Positions 8,381-16,837 of a stretch of DNA of 23,143 nt are shown piece after piece. Numbering within the stretch: position 1 is the stretch's first letter; the number at the start of each line of letters is the position of its first letter. This DNA comes from an uncultured Bacilli bacterium. GTDB taxonomy: Bacteria > Bacillota_I > Bacilli_A > RF39 > UBA660. The position numbers and the translations under genes were made by a program. The stretch covers positions 1 to 23,143 of the forward strand of contig CALVKC010000010.1 of NCBI GenBank assembly GCA_944332505.1, read 5' to 3'. Under the pieces are notes generated by a model. The model had not been told where the DNA came from. It worked only from the letters and a program-made list of their open reading frames with translations, and ran no database searches.

Positions 8381-8806
8381 TTATACTTCTTCAAAGTACA
8401 TATAACTAATTAAATTTGTTTTTTTATGATATTCAATTTTAGTGCATTTAAAATTTAAATTGCTATATAAATTAATAAATTTTTGTATTCCATTATTATA
8501 AATTTGTTCTATTCTAAATATGTTGTCACTATCTTTAAATTTTATTTCAACTATTATTGAGTTTGTATCATTATCTTCAAAATAGCCTTTTTCATTTTTA
8601 GAAACATTATTTTTCGTATTTTTGTCGATAATTTTATTTATATTTGTTGCAAGTGTAGCTCCATTAATTATTTGACTATATAAACTAGAATATTCTTTAT
8701 TAGTAGCTTGTACATTATTAGCATTAGTTTTATAATTTAAATACAAATAACCTATACTACAAACCGCTATAATTACTATAATAAACAAAACTATATATTT
8801 TTTCAT
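8381..8806 (-). CDS. Small anchored protein of the pilin locus (141 aa), unrecognised
   Basis: No family recognised. MKK precedes a hydrophobic helix (about 4-24), then a Lys/Asn-rich extracytoplasmic part with GATLATNINKIIDKN (about residues 50-64) and several short predicted strands. Unlike its neighbours it lacks the MENA start, is richer in Lys and Asn, and has a promoter of its own. It lies inside the pilin-like gene cluster, so it may be a minor subunit or a regulator of assembly. The open frame, ribosome site (AAAGGA) and promoter support a real gene. Confidence 0.7.
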   Translation of the reverse strand: MKKYIVLFIIVIIAVCSIGYLYLNYKTNANNVQATNKEYSSLYSQIINGATLATNINKIIDKNTKNNVSKNEKGYFEDNDTNSIIVEIKFKDSDNIFRIEQIYNNGIQKFINLYSNLNFKCTKIEYHKKTNLISYMYFEEV

Positions 8807-8821
8807 GGCTATCCTTTCGGA

Positions 8822-8850
8822 ATTATATCATTAAGTAAAAAATAATGCAA
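8822..8850 (-). promoter_or_regulatory. Sigma-A-like promoter of the 141-aa gene
   Basis: On the minus strand TTGCAT (8845-8850), a 17-base spacer and a perfect TATAAT (8822-8827). The -10 box ends only 15 bases before the ATG at 8806, so the predicted transcript start falls at or inside the Shine-Dalgarno site. Confidence 0.55.
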
Positions 8851-8873
8851 TATAAAAAAAAATTTTTTTCTAA

Positions 8874-8903
8874 TTTTTTACTTTTTTACTTTTTTACTTT
8901 TAC
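8874..8903. repeat. Short tandem repeat, 8-base unit
   Basis: Three perfect copies of TTTTTTAC (8874-8881, 8882-8889, 8890-8897) plus a partial copy (TTTTAC, 8898-8903). They lie in the spacer between the 184-aa and 141-aa genes, just upstream of the 141-aa gene promoter. The copy number could vary by slippage. Confidence 0.75.
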
Positions 8904-8935
8904 AAATAAATTCAATCTTTATTAAATTACTTTTC

Positions 8936-9490
8936 CTATGTAGTTACATTTATCGTATATTGCTGTAAAATTGCATTTGCGTAATCATCATTATCTATTG
9001 TGTGAAATTGGATTGATGATACTCTATTTGTTCTATTATCATATGTTATGTCTGAATCAATAAAATTTCTTTTAAAAGTTATTGTATTATTGGTATTATC
9101 AATATTAATATTGCTAATTACAATATTACAATAATAATATTTAGAATTTTTAGTATTCGTTAAATATTCATTTATTGAATTGCCTATTACTGATTCACCA
9201 TCTATTTTTACATCAACAAAAAATGCATCTCCGTTTTGAGCTTCAAATTCTTGATTGTTTTTTTGTGCAAAATTTATTATTGACGCCACTTCTTGCATAC
9301 TTATATCTGCCCTACCTGAAAAATTAGTAAATTCAACATTAAATCTATTTATTTCAGTTTCACTCATTTGCGTATTCAAATTTCTAGAAAAATTTCCAAA
9401 TTGAACTATTATGAAGCTTAATAATGTAAGTACTAATATACCAATTAATACTTCACCAGTAATTATTAACGCCTTAGATGCATTCTCCAT
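8936..9490 (-). CDS. MENA-type pilin-like protein (184 aa)
   Basis: MENASKALIITG followed by a hydrophobic helix (about 8-30) and an amphipathic stretch (RNLNTQMSETEINRFNVEF). A polar domain of about 130 residues follows. A block such as DISMQEVASIINFAQKNN parallels GYQIISLGNLVYDTN in the next paralogue and NVRALITQVQANN in another, so homology probably extends beyond the N-terminus. No prepilin leader. GGAGAG ribosome site. Likely an appendage subunit; the role is inferred from the locus. Confidence 0.75.
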   Translation of the reverse strand: MENASKALIITGEVLIGILVLTLLSFIIVQFGNFSRNLNTQMSETEINRFNVEFTNFSGRADISMQEVASIINFAQKNNQEFEAQNGDAFFVDVKIDGESVIGNSINEYLTNTKNSKYYYCNIVISNINIDNTNNTITFKRNFIDSDITYDNRTNRVSSIQFHTIDNDDYANAILQQYTINVTT

Positions 9491-9598
9491 TAGTTCACTC
9501 TCCTTTTTGTTATCTTATGTAGTTTTATGCACTATATTTTTAATATACTAACTACAAAAATTAATTAATTAAACTTCAAAACTTAAAGTAAAATAATT

Positions 9599-10087
9599 CT
9601 AATTTATTACTTTTACATTTGAAAATTCCATTCTAGTTACTCTTCCAGAAACTCCATAAGTAACGCCTGTACATTCAAAATATGCTTCTTTTACAGCATT
9701 TTTTTGGTCGCCATTTAAACGATTATAAGTTTCTTGAACAAAGTTAACTAAGTCAACTTTTTCATCTGGGCTTCTATTACTATCATACAAATTTGTAAGT
9801 CCTTTTACCTGAACAGCAACATCTTCATAACCTTGATAATCAGCATATCTTATATTGGTATCATACACTAAATTACCAAGAGAAATAATTTGATATCCTC
9901 TAACAGTAGTTCTGTTATAAGCCTCAAATCTTTCATTAAAGTCTGCTAATTGCCTTGTGGACTCTTCATCATATGCAGTTTGTTGGTATTGTCTAAGTTG
10001 TGTATATCCAAATACCAACAAACCCACAATTAGCATAGCAATTAACATTCCACCTGCTATAATCAATGCTTTGGTTGCATTTTCCAT
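9599..10087 (-). CDS. MENA-type pilin-like protein, first after the TadB-TadC fusion (162 aa)
   Basis: MENATKALIIAG, a hydrophobic helix (about 8-28) and then TQLRQYQQTAYDEESTRQLADFNERFEAYN, a long amphipathic helix like the alpha-1 helix of pilins (given here as residues about 30-58). The remainder is about 100 residues. It is the first pilin-like gene after the assembly machinery and only about 50 bases from it, so it is a fair guess for the major subunit. No leader peptide or Glu at mature position 5 is visible. The ribosome site is AAAGAGG. Confidence 0.75.
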   Translation of the reverse strand: MENATKALIIAGGMLIAMLIVGLLVFGYTQLRQYQQTAYDEESTRQLADFNERFEAYNRTTVRGYQIISLGNLVYDTNIRYADYQGYEDVAVQVKGLTNLYDSNRSPDEKVDLVNFVQETYNRLNGDQKNAVKEAYFECTGVTYGVSGRVTRMEFSNVKVIN

Positions 10088-10139
10088 AATTACTAAAACC
10101 TCTTTCTGCTAATAAAGAACGATAATTCATAAATTTCAA

Positions 10140-12215
10140 TTACATTGCTTGCATTGTTTCAAATGATGAAGTCATACTTGTTAATCCTATTAATACTAAT
10201 GGTACAACTAAGTATCCAACAAATATTCCAACAAGTGGGGTAAAACCTATTGCTCTACCTATCATACCTTTTTTAGAAATTAATCTATCATTTGCTTCTT
10301 TACGTTTATCTTGGTAATACTCTCTATCAGAATCTAATTCATCAAAAGCTTCTTTTATAGGAACTTTTTCAACCGCAGTTTGTAAGCTTTCAATTATTCT
10401 AATCAAAGGTTGGAATGATACTTCCGATTTCATATCTTCCAATGCTTCCCAAGAACCACTTTCATAGTCGTTTAAGCATCTGCTAATTGGCTCTTTAAAT
10501 ATGTCTGCATATCTTTCCATCCATTCTAGTATCATTTCAACGTCAACTCTTTCAAGCCTCATAAGCATAAGTATAATTGTTTGGAATTGCATTACCTCAT
10601 CTTCCATAGACATTTTTCTTATTATAACTTGGAATTTAAGCATTAAGTATGGTGCTGCATATCCTATTATAGCAAATACCATTGCTAAAAGTATTTCAAA
10701 CCATTTTAAATATTCTGAATTTACAGTCTGCAATTTTTCTAATATTTGCTCTGCATTTGATGTGATTGTTTCTTCATCAGCATCTCTATAATATGTAGAC
10801 CTTCTCATTGCTTTTTCTATATCATCTTGAGTAGTATTTAATTTTCCTCTAAACATATCTAGAAAGTAGTTATGAGTTTCAGTCGTCTCCATAGCTTTTC
10901 TATAATCTCGATCGTCTAGTTCTCCAATAAGATCATAATCCGTAGTTGGCTCTGTGTATATATAATTAATTTGGACATTATGTAACATCATAAACATTAT
11001 TATTGATGCAATAAATACAACAACAGTAAGAGTTAATCTATTAATGTATAACCATTCTATTTTTTGCTTTGACGCTGCATCTTTCAGCGCTTCTTTTATT
11101 TTTCTACGCTCTTTTGTACCATCTTTTGGTATAAATAAATCCACAAACCTTTTAACTGGTTTTATATTGTATAATTTAGCTTGCCATGGATTTTGATTGT
11201 TTTCCAGTTTTATGTTTACTGCTCCATTATCTTTTAATTTTCTAATTAAAATGTAACATACAAATGTTACTAATAAAATGATTATTTGAACAATCATACC
11301 TAACTTGCCGTTATAAAACGACTTTGTAAAAGAGAAGTTACTCAAAGCCCAGCTTTTAAGTGGTTCTAGCATTACCATAGGAATTATTGATATAATTGAT
11401 AAACTTTGAAATGTATAATTAAGTTTATCTCTTTTCAAAATTTCCATTTGCATTTCTTGTGTAATGTTATCTAAGTTTTTTAAATATAAAGATGTTCCAT
11501 CTACTTTTCTATCACCAAATTCCTGAGTTAAATACGATATACCAGCAAACTCCTTTAAGTAATTATTTGGAGCTATATCATAGTATTTTTCTAACTCTGT
11601 CTCTGGATCCTCGGAATTTAATATATTATATATTCTTTCAGCTTGTCTAGATATTTCTATATGCTCATCATCTTGTGCAGTTTGATATATTGCCTCTCCA
11701 ACCATATTGGTTTCATGATATGAGTGTCTCATTGCTGCAAAGAAATCTACCTGTTGATTAAGTAAATTGTTGTCTAACTTATCAACCATTCCATCAACCA
11801 ATGAATCTATTATAAATAATTCAAAGATAAGAATAATTATCATTATTAATAAGTTACTTTTGGTCATTAATATTACTATTAAAGTTACTGGTATAATAAT
11901 GGCTAATGCTCTTGTGATAATTTTTGATGCTTGAAGTCTTGTTAAAAATTCATCATCAATATTTATTATTTCTAGTCTTCTTCTAACTTTTAAAAGATAC
12001 CTTCTTAAAAATGGTAACTTTAAATATCTCATGTATAATTTTTGATACATTACTTCTGAAGAAAAACCTTTTTCCCTAGTTCCTTTTCTAAGTCTTTCAA
12101 TTCTTGCAACATCAGAACTTTGCATCTTTTTTCTAATAATTAAATATGCTATTACTACTATTGCAAAAATTGCAATTATTATTCCCATAAGCATAAATAC
12201 GGTTTCATTAGACAT
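10140..12215 (-). CDS. TadB-TadC-like fused pilus platform protein
   Basis: 691 residues with two copies of the type II secretion F-like platform domain, about residues 150-295 and 540-675. Membrane segments are visible near 5-27, 103-140, 270-290, 305-325, 393-411, 505-528 and 655-680. In Tad systems TadB and TadC are two separate inner-membrane proteins that couple the ATPase to pilin movement. Here both appear joined in one chain, with a cytoplasmic linker (about 330-385) carrying WQAKLYNIKPVKRFVDLFIP. Domain 2 contains FQTIILMLMRLERVDVEMIL and VPIKEAFDELD. It follows the TadA-like gene and has a strong AAAAGGAGG ribosome site. The domain assignment is good; the pairing with TadB and TadC specifically is inferred. 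Confidence 0.85.
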   Translation of the reverse strand: MSNETVFMLMGIIIAIFAIVVIAYLIIRKKMQSSDVARIERLRKGTREKGFSSEVMYQKLYMRYLKLPFLRRYLLKVRRRLEIINIDDEFLTRLQASKIITRALAIIIPVTLIVILMTKSNLLIMIIILIFELFIIDSLVDGMVDKLDNNLLNQQVDFFAAMRHSYHETNMVGEAIYQTAQDDEHIEISRQAERIYNILNSEDPETELEKYYDIAPNNYLKEFAGISYLTQEFGDRKVDGTSLYLKNLDNITQEMQMEILKRDKLNYTFQSLSIISIIPMVMLEPLKSWALSNFSFTKSFYNGKLGMIVQIIILLVTFVCYILIRKLKDNGAVNIKLENNQNPWQAKLYNIKPVKRFVDLFIPKDGTKERRKIKEALKDAASKQKIEWLYINRLTLTVVVFIASIIMFMMLHNVQINYIYTEPTTDYDLIGELDDRDYRKAMETTETHNYFLDMFRGKLNTTQDDIEKAMRRSTYYRDADEETITSNAEQILEKLQTVNSEYLKWFEILLAMVFAIIGYAAPYLMLKFQVIIRKMSMEDEVMQFQTIILMLMRLERVDVEMILEWMERYADIFKEPISRCLNDYESGSWEALEDMKSEVSFQPLIRIIESLQTAVEKVPIKEAFDELDSDREYYQDKRKEANDRLISKKGMIGRAIGFTPLVGIFVGYLVVPLVLIGLTSMTSSFETMQAM

Positions 12216-12274
12216 TTAAAGTCACCTCCTTTTCGTTATTTAATTTATTTTTTGAGATACATCCCAAAAGCAAC

Positions 12275-12303
12275 TTTATAATATATTTAGGAGTTGTTCC
12301 CAA
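12275..12303 (-). promoter_or_regulatory. Possible internal promoter before the TadB-TadC-like gene
   Basis: TTGGGA (12298-12303), 17 bases, TATAAA (12275-12280) on the minus strand in the 95-base spacer, which is the longest gap among the assembly genes. Both boxes depart from consensus, so this is weak. Read-through from the cpaB-like promoter may be enough. Confidence 0.3.
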
Positions 12304-12310
12304 AAATGAC

Positions 12311-14218
12311 TTATTGTTCTTCAACATTAACACTTAATTTTTCTCCCCATGTTCTTTCTACAAAATTGCTAAATTCTTTGCTATCAGTATCATCCATATT
12401 TAAAAGCATTTCTTTTAAGTTTGTATCTGAAATTTTATTTGTCATTACATATCTTCCATCTTGATATTCAAGTATGTTTACATATTTATATAATTCTTTG
12501 TTTGTTTCTTTTGTATAATATTTTGTTGTATTTTCCGCAAATCTTTCAAATTTGCCTTCTAATGTTTTTTGACTCTTGTAATCATTGTTATAATCATTAA
12601 CATCTTCTACTGGAATACATTCTGTTATTCTTTCAACATATCTCTTTCCTTTGAAGTCTTTAGTTAAGTGTATATCAAAGTTTAAAACTGATACAACTTG
12701 CTCTTCTGCAGTTTTTTCGTTTGTGAATACACCAGTTCTAAGCATTGAGTTACGAAGTGCTGTAACTAAGTTTGAAAATGTTTTAGCGTGGTGAGTAAAT
12801 AATGTAAATTTAGATGCAACCTGTGCTGCTTGTATCATCCAAGATGCTACGGGATCAGTTGCAACCTCACCTATGATATTAACAGAACCATCAGTCTTTT
12901 TCTGAACATCTAGACCTTCCTGTCCAGATATAGTATCTGTTTCTCTAAATGTTAATATGTTTCTAGTTGGATAAATTTTTCTTAAGTGAAGCTCAAATGC
13001 AGTTTCCTGAACACGAATGTTCATTGTTTCATATATATTTTCTATCATACCCATAAGCATTGTTGTTTTACCACAACCCTGCTCACCAGTAATTGAAATA
13101 ATTCTTGCACCTTTTACTAAGTATTTTAAAAGCTCTATTGTTTCTATGCTTCCTTCTTCACCTTTGAACCATTGCTCTAGTGTTGAACGCTTTACATCGA
13201 ATTTTCTTACGAAGAATGCCCATGTTTCTGAGAAACTTGGTCTAACAACAACAACACGAGAGCCATCTTTCATTTCATTAATCTTATACCCATTTGTATC
13301 AGAAAGCTGACCAGGGTTATTGTATTTGTATATGTTTTGGCAAACTCTTTTTAGCTCTGCCTCTGTTCCAAATGATAAAAAAGCAAGTCTTATAGATTTA
13401 CCTTGGAAAAATATCCAAATACTATCACAAGCTCTTGGAACCTTGTGTTCCATAACTTGAGATAAATAACTTGAATCTGTTTGTGCAACCTGACTTAAGA
13501 AACTTTCAGGCATACCAGATACACCCCCTGATATACCGTCAATATTCATATCCCTTACATCGTCAATTGAGCTATATCCTTTATACTTTTGATAAATTCT
13601 CTGTACTATTACATTTAGCTTATCATCATATGTTAGTACATAATTTTCCTTTTCATATATTTCATTTATTTCTTCAGGTGTTATTACATATGATGGCTTA
13701 GATTCTCCTGATGTATATTTAAGTCTTGCCAAATCGTATTTTTTAATAATTTCAGTTAAAGCCTCATACCCATAGTCTTTTTGATACATATATAAAAGAA
13801 TATCAAATTTATCTTGAGGTGTTAAAAGTGAAGGAACATCAAAAGGTATTGCTTTTGATATATTTGTTTCATCAACACCATATTCTTGTGAAAGTAAATC
13901 ATAGATAAGTTCTTTTACATACTTTTTATCATTTACATCTCCATATGTACAACCTTTAAGCGCCTTTTTTAGCTCGTACTTTTTATTTTTCCTTCTTTTT
14001 AATTCTTCTTCTGAAAGTCCTAAATCATAAAGGTTAACTTTAGTTATCTCATCCATTCTTTTTTTAACAAAGTTCATCATCATATCAAGAGTATAAGTTT
14101 TGTCATCTACTACAACTTGCTCTTCAACTTTCGCATCCTGATTTTTCTTTATATATCTTAGAACTAAGTATCCAGCTAATAATATAACTGCTAATATCAA
14201 AATAACATTAAGAAACAT
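12311..14218 (-). CDS. TadA/CpaF-like secretion ATPase with N-terminal membrane anchor
   Basis: 635 residues of the type II/IV secretion ATPase superfamily, closest in layout to TadA/CpaF of Tad pili; it would power subunit assembly. Walker A is ITGEQGCGKTTML (residues 376-388), followed by an Asp-box-like region (FRETDT, 424-429). Walker B is VNIIGEVATD (446-455), and a His box is seen at FTHHAKT (474-480). The N-terminal half carries the alpha-helical region ending YKGYSSIDDVRDM and GISGGVSG. Unusual is a hydrophobic helix at residues 4-22 followed by RYIKK, which would anchor the ATPase to the membrane with its catalytic part in the cytoplasm; family members are normally soluble. The ATG follows GAAAGGAG. 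Confidence 0.92.
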   Translation of the reverse strand: MFLNVILILAVILLAGYLVLRYIKKNQDAKVEEQVVVDDKTYTLDMMMNFVKKRMDEITKVNLYDLGLSEEELKRRKNKKYELKKALKGCTYGDVNDKKYVKELIYDLLSQEYGVDETNISKAIPFDVPSLLTPQDKFDILLYMYQKDYGYEALTEIIKKYDLARLKYTSGESKPSYVITPEEINEIYEKENYVLTYDDKLNVIVQRIYQKYKGYSSIDDVRDMNIDGISGGVSGMPESFLSQVAQTDSSYLSQVMEHKVPRACDSIWIFFQGKSIRLAFLSFGTEAELKRVCQNIYKYNNPGQLSDTNGYKINEMKDGSRVVVVRPSFSETWAFFVRKFDVKRSTLEQWFKGEEGSIETIELLKYLVKGARIISITGEQGCGKTTMLMGMIENIYETMNIRVQETAFELHLRKIYPTRNILTFRETDTISGQEGLDVQKKTDGSVNIIGEVATDPVASWMIQAAQVASKFTLFTHHAKTFSNLVTALRNSMLRTGVFTNEKTAEEQVVSVLNFDIHLTKDFKGKRYVERITECIPVEDVNDYNNDYKSQKTLEGKFERFAENTTKYYTKETNKELYKYVNILEYQDGRYVMTNKISDTNLKEMLLNMDDTDSKEFSNFVERTWGEKLSVNVEEQ

Positions 14219-14233
14219 ATTTTGCTCCTTTCA

Positions 14234-15073
14234 TCATAATAAACCATTTATTTTTTCCTGCATTTTATACTCTAGTCTTTGAGTAGTATCCCTTAATTGC
14301 TTTATAAAATAAGTATCTTTATTGTCATACCCTTGAAGTCTTTGTACTTTTAAGAAATAATCTATTATTTTTCCTTCAGCACAATCATCTGCAAATAAGA
14401 TATTATATGGTACAACTAAAGGAATATTTTTTTCTTTTAAATATCTTGCAACATTTTTATTAGAGTATTTTGAATTTGGATTATATCTTCCTAAAGCTAA
14501 TAAAACATTACTTTTTGTATAAAACTCATTAGTATTTTTTAATTTCAAAAAATTATTAATTGAAGTAATATTTTGATTAAAATTAACAACTACTAAGTCA
14601 GATATATTTAATACCTTATCTTTATTTACTTTAGGTATTTTCTTACTTAAATCCACTAAAACTATATCATAGGATTGATTTGCAACATCAATTATTTGCG
14701 AAAAATACGATGACACATTCATGTATTCCTTAAAATCAATCGTTTTAGGAGCTTGAAGTATATCCAATCTATCTTTTAAAACTGGCTTTGTATAACTTCT
14801 TATTGTATTTCCTGATGCTCTATTACTTGCAAAAGTTCTAACTAACCCTTCTAATCCATTTGATACATCCATAACATTTGCTTTTGCGAAAATGCCTGTT
14901 CTTCTATCATTTAAATTCCAAAAGCAATTCTCTAAAGTTTTATCTATAAATTCAGTAGAAAAAAGTAATATTTTATAGTTATGCTCAATAGCCATAGCAG
15001 TTGCTATGGCTGAAATTGATATAGTTTGTCCAGTTTCTTTAATATCTTCGCTTATAAATGTTATTATAGACAT
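14234..15073 (-). CDS. CpaE/TadZ-like ParA-family protein with degenerate P-loop
   Basis: 279 residues with the SIMIBI/MinD-ParA pattern: a short first strand (IITFIS), a P-loop position, a helix, KILLFST, and a Walker-B-like strand YDIVLVDLSKK. The P-loop reads SEDIKETGQTIS (residues 8-19): Gly15 and Thr17 remain, but the invariant catalytic Lys is Gln16 and the Gly-rich start is lost. ATP hydrolysis is therefore unlikely. In Tad loci CpaE/TadZ proteins place the apparatus at a cell site. The gene follows a paralogue after 12 bases and precedes the TadA-like gene by 15, so the three are tightly coupled. Assignment rests on fold pattern and context. Confidence 0.75.
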   Translation of the reverse strand: MSIITFISEDIKETGQTISISAIATAMAIEHNYKILLFSTEFIDKTLENCFWNLNDRRTGIFAKANVMDVSNGLEGLVRTFASNRASGNTIRSYTKPVLKDRLDILQAPKTIDFKEYMNVSSYFSQIIDVANQSYDIVLVDLSKKIPKVNKDKVLNISDLVVVNFNQNITSINNFLKLKNTNEFYTKSNVLLALGRYNPNSKYSNKNVARYLKEKNIPLVVPYNILFADDCAEGKIIDYFLKVQRLQGYDNKDTYFIKQLRDTTQRLEYKMQEKINGLL

Positions 15074-15085
15074 TTTATTACCTTT

Positions 15086-15766
15086 CTATTTTTTTCTAAT
15101 AACTCTTCTAATATCACTTTGTTGTACTACACCTTCCAAAATTAATGAAGTTAAATATTCTAAGCTATCTTTGTAAGTAGATGAATAATTTTTTATTACT
15201 ATTTGCTTTATTAGTTGATTAGTTAATGATGCATTTCTGTCACCATCCAAATCCGGAAATTCTACTTTTTGCTCAGCCCATGTTATAGGATAATTCTCCA
15301 ATAAATGATTCATATATTCATCATGTTTATTATTGATATCTGATGAAAATATAAGTTTTGTCATTTTAACCTCAGTTCTTAATGTTGCAATTATTTCTAG
15401 TCCTTTTTGAAGTTCAAATTCATCATATGATGTACAATAAAATAATCTTTTAGAATTTGGTATCATAAATGAGTTAAATGTTTGTGGATTATCTGAATCT
15501 ATCAATATATAATCATAGTTCAAGTTTGGCATATTTAAGTAAGCACTTATCTGACCCAGATTCATAAAACCTACAGCCACATCTACCCCATCATACTCAC
15601 TAACATAAGTAGGAGTAGATGATACTTTTGGTATAATATATCTTAATCTTTGTAATACTGTACTATCTACAATTAATACATTTTTATTAAGTTTTGTAAT
15701 TACTTTTGCTATATTTAATAGCAAATCTTTTTTATCATTTACCCCTACAAAGCCTATTTGTTCCAC
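15086..15766 (-). CDS. Second CpaE/TadZ-like ParA-fold protein, P-loop lost
   Basis: 226 residues beginning at GTG, fixed by AAAGGA just upstream. The order of elements is that of a MinD/ParA protein: MEQIGFVGVNDKKDLLLNIA where the P-loop should be, NVLIVDST, then YDYILIDSDNPQTF as a Walker-B-like strand. No Gly-Lys-Thr signature remains. It is shorter than normal and probably serves as a structural or localisation partner of the next gene product. It lies between the cpaB-like gene and the other ParA-like gene, as cpaE does in Tad loci. The family call is moderate, because the signature motif is missing. Confidence 0.65.
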   Translation of the reverse strand: MEQIGFVGVNDKKDLLLNIAKVITKLNKNVLIVDSTVLQRLRYIIPKVSSTPTYVSEYDGVDVAVGFMNLGQISAYLNMPNLNYDYILIDSDNPQTFNSFMIPNSKRLFYCTSYDEFELQKGLEIIATLRTEVKMTKLIFSSDINNKHDEYMNHLLENYPITWAEQKVEFPDLDGDRNASLTNQLIKQIVIKNYSSTYKDSLEYLTSLILEGVVQQSDIRRVIRKK

Positions 15767-15833
15767 AGTATAATCCTTTCTTTTTTCTTACATTTATGCA
15801 TGTTTTTCAACAAAATCATCCAATTACTAGTTT

Positions 15834-16769
15834 TTATTGCATTGAATCTAAGTAACTTTGTCTTGCATCTTGTGCATCACTTATTTCTGAGCTTGTTCCT
15901 GTAGATACTGCATCAGCTCTTTCATCAGGCTCTAAAGTATTTAGCTCGTCATTTATGTTAGTTCTATTTAATGTTCCATAAGAATTAATTCTATTTATAA
16001 GTTCTTGTTTAGCCTCATTTACTATATTTGGATCTTGTGCTATTAAGTTTTGTACATCTCCACTAGGCACATAATTTGTAATAGCTCCTGCCTGCATTCC
16101 TGGTTCTACATATCTTGTTAAATAAAGTCTGCTACCTTCCAAAATATATGACTCAACTATTGCACTACTCATCATTAAAATTTCGCCTTCAGACAATTCT
16201 AATGATATTGTATTTAATGAAGGAATACCTCCTTCATCCAAAACAGTTACCTTTTTCTTTGATACAACAATATAATTTGTACCATCTGGCATTCTTAATC
16301 TAACATCAACAGTATCGCCTGTTTCTATGTCTGATGGAAGAGAAATCATGTTATATTCTTCTTCTCTAACATCATCAGTGTTTATGTTATCCGAAGTTGT
16401 TAGCATATTTGAAGTTACTATTGTTTTGGCTGCTATATCTATTTTTGCCACAACTTGAAGCTCATTTCCTTCTTCATCATATGCCATTGTTGCAAATGTT
16501 GATGCAGTTAAAGCATCAGTTGGTGCTACAGTTGCATCTGCTCCAACAGTTGTGAACATATCCTGTGTTAATATTGTTCCAGATTGTACATCTGTTCTTA
16601 ATACATATACATTTTTTTGTGCATCAAGTCTTGCTTGTTCTTCTCCTCTCATACGAACTAAAATTATTACTAATACTATAATTCCTATTAATCCTATTAA
16701 TCCTGCTATTACTAATCCCTTTATAAAAGAATTACGTGCTTTTCTTTCCAATGGATTCATTGTTGCCAT
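15834..16769 (-). CDS. CpaB/RcpC-like SAF-domain pilus assembly protein
   Basis: 311 residues. A short basic start is followed by one membrane helix (about 17-39), then a SAF-type domain (about 53-125) with VYVLRTDVQSGTILTQDMF and AAKTIVTSNML. An RcpC-like domain (about 135-220) follows with MISLPSDIETGDTVDVRL and GTNYIVVSKKKVTVLD. The tail (about 255-311) is acidic and Ala/Ser-rich. In Tad systems CpaB/RcpC is an envelope protein thought to act at the pilus channel. In this Gram-positive setting it probably sits on the outer face of the membrane. It is the first gene after the main promoter and has an AAGGAGG ribosome site. Confidence 0.85.
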   Translation of the reverse strand: MATMNPLERKARNSFIKGLVIAGLIGLIGIIVLVIILVRMRGEEQARLDAQKNVYVLRTDVQSGTILTQDMFTTVGADATVAPTDALTASTFATMAYDEEGNELQVVAKIDIAAKTIVTSNMLTTSDNINTDDVREEEYNMISLPSDIETGDTVDVRLRMPDGTNYIVVSKKKVTVLDEGGIPSLNTISLELSEGEILMMSSAIVESYILEGSRLYLTRYVEPGMQAGAITNYVPSGDVQNLIAQDPNIVNEAKQELINRINSYGTLNRTNINDELNTLEPDERADAVSTGTSSEISDAQDARQSYLDSMQ

Positions 16770-16808
16770 TGCAAATTCCTCCTTAATATCCTAAAAATAT
16801 TCTTAATA

Positions 16809-16837
16809 ATTTTATATCAAAGCTTGTTTAAAAACAA
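16809..16837 (-). promoter_or_regulatory. Main promoter of the Tad-like locus
   Basis: On the minus strand TTGTTT (16832-16837), 17 bases, TAAAAT (16809-16814), about 40 bases upstream of the cpaB-like start. The -10 region contains TTTGATATAAAATTA (16807-16821), found identically at the promoter of the preceding prepilin-like gene. Confidence 0.6.

Noticed and set aside
8874..8903. Direct repeats as a CRISPR array
   Set aside because: Units are 8 bases, contiguous and without spacers, and there are no cas genes.
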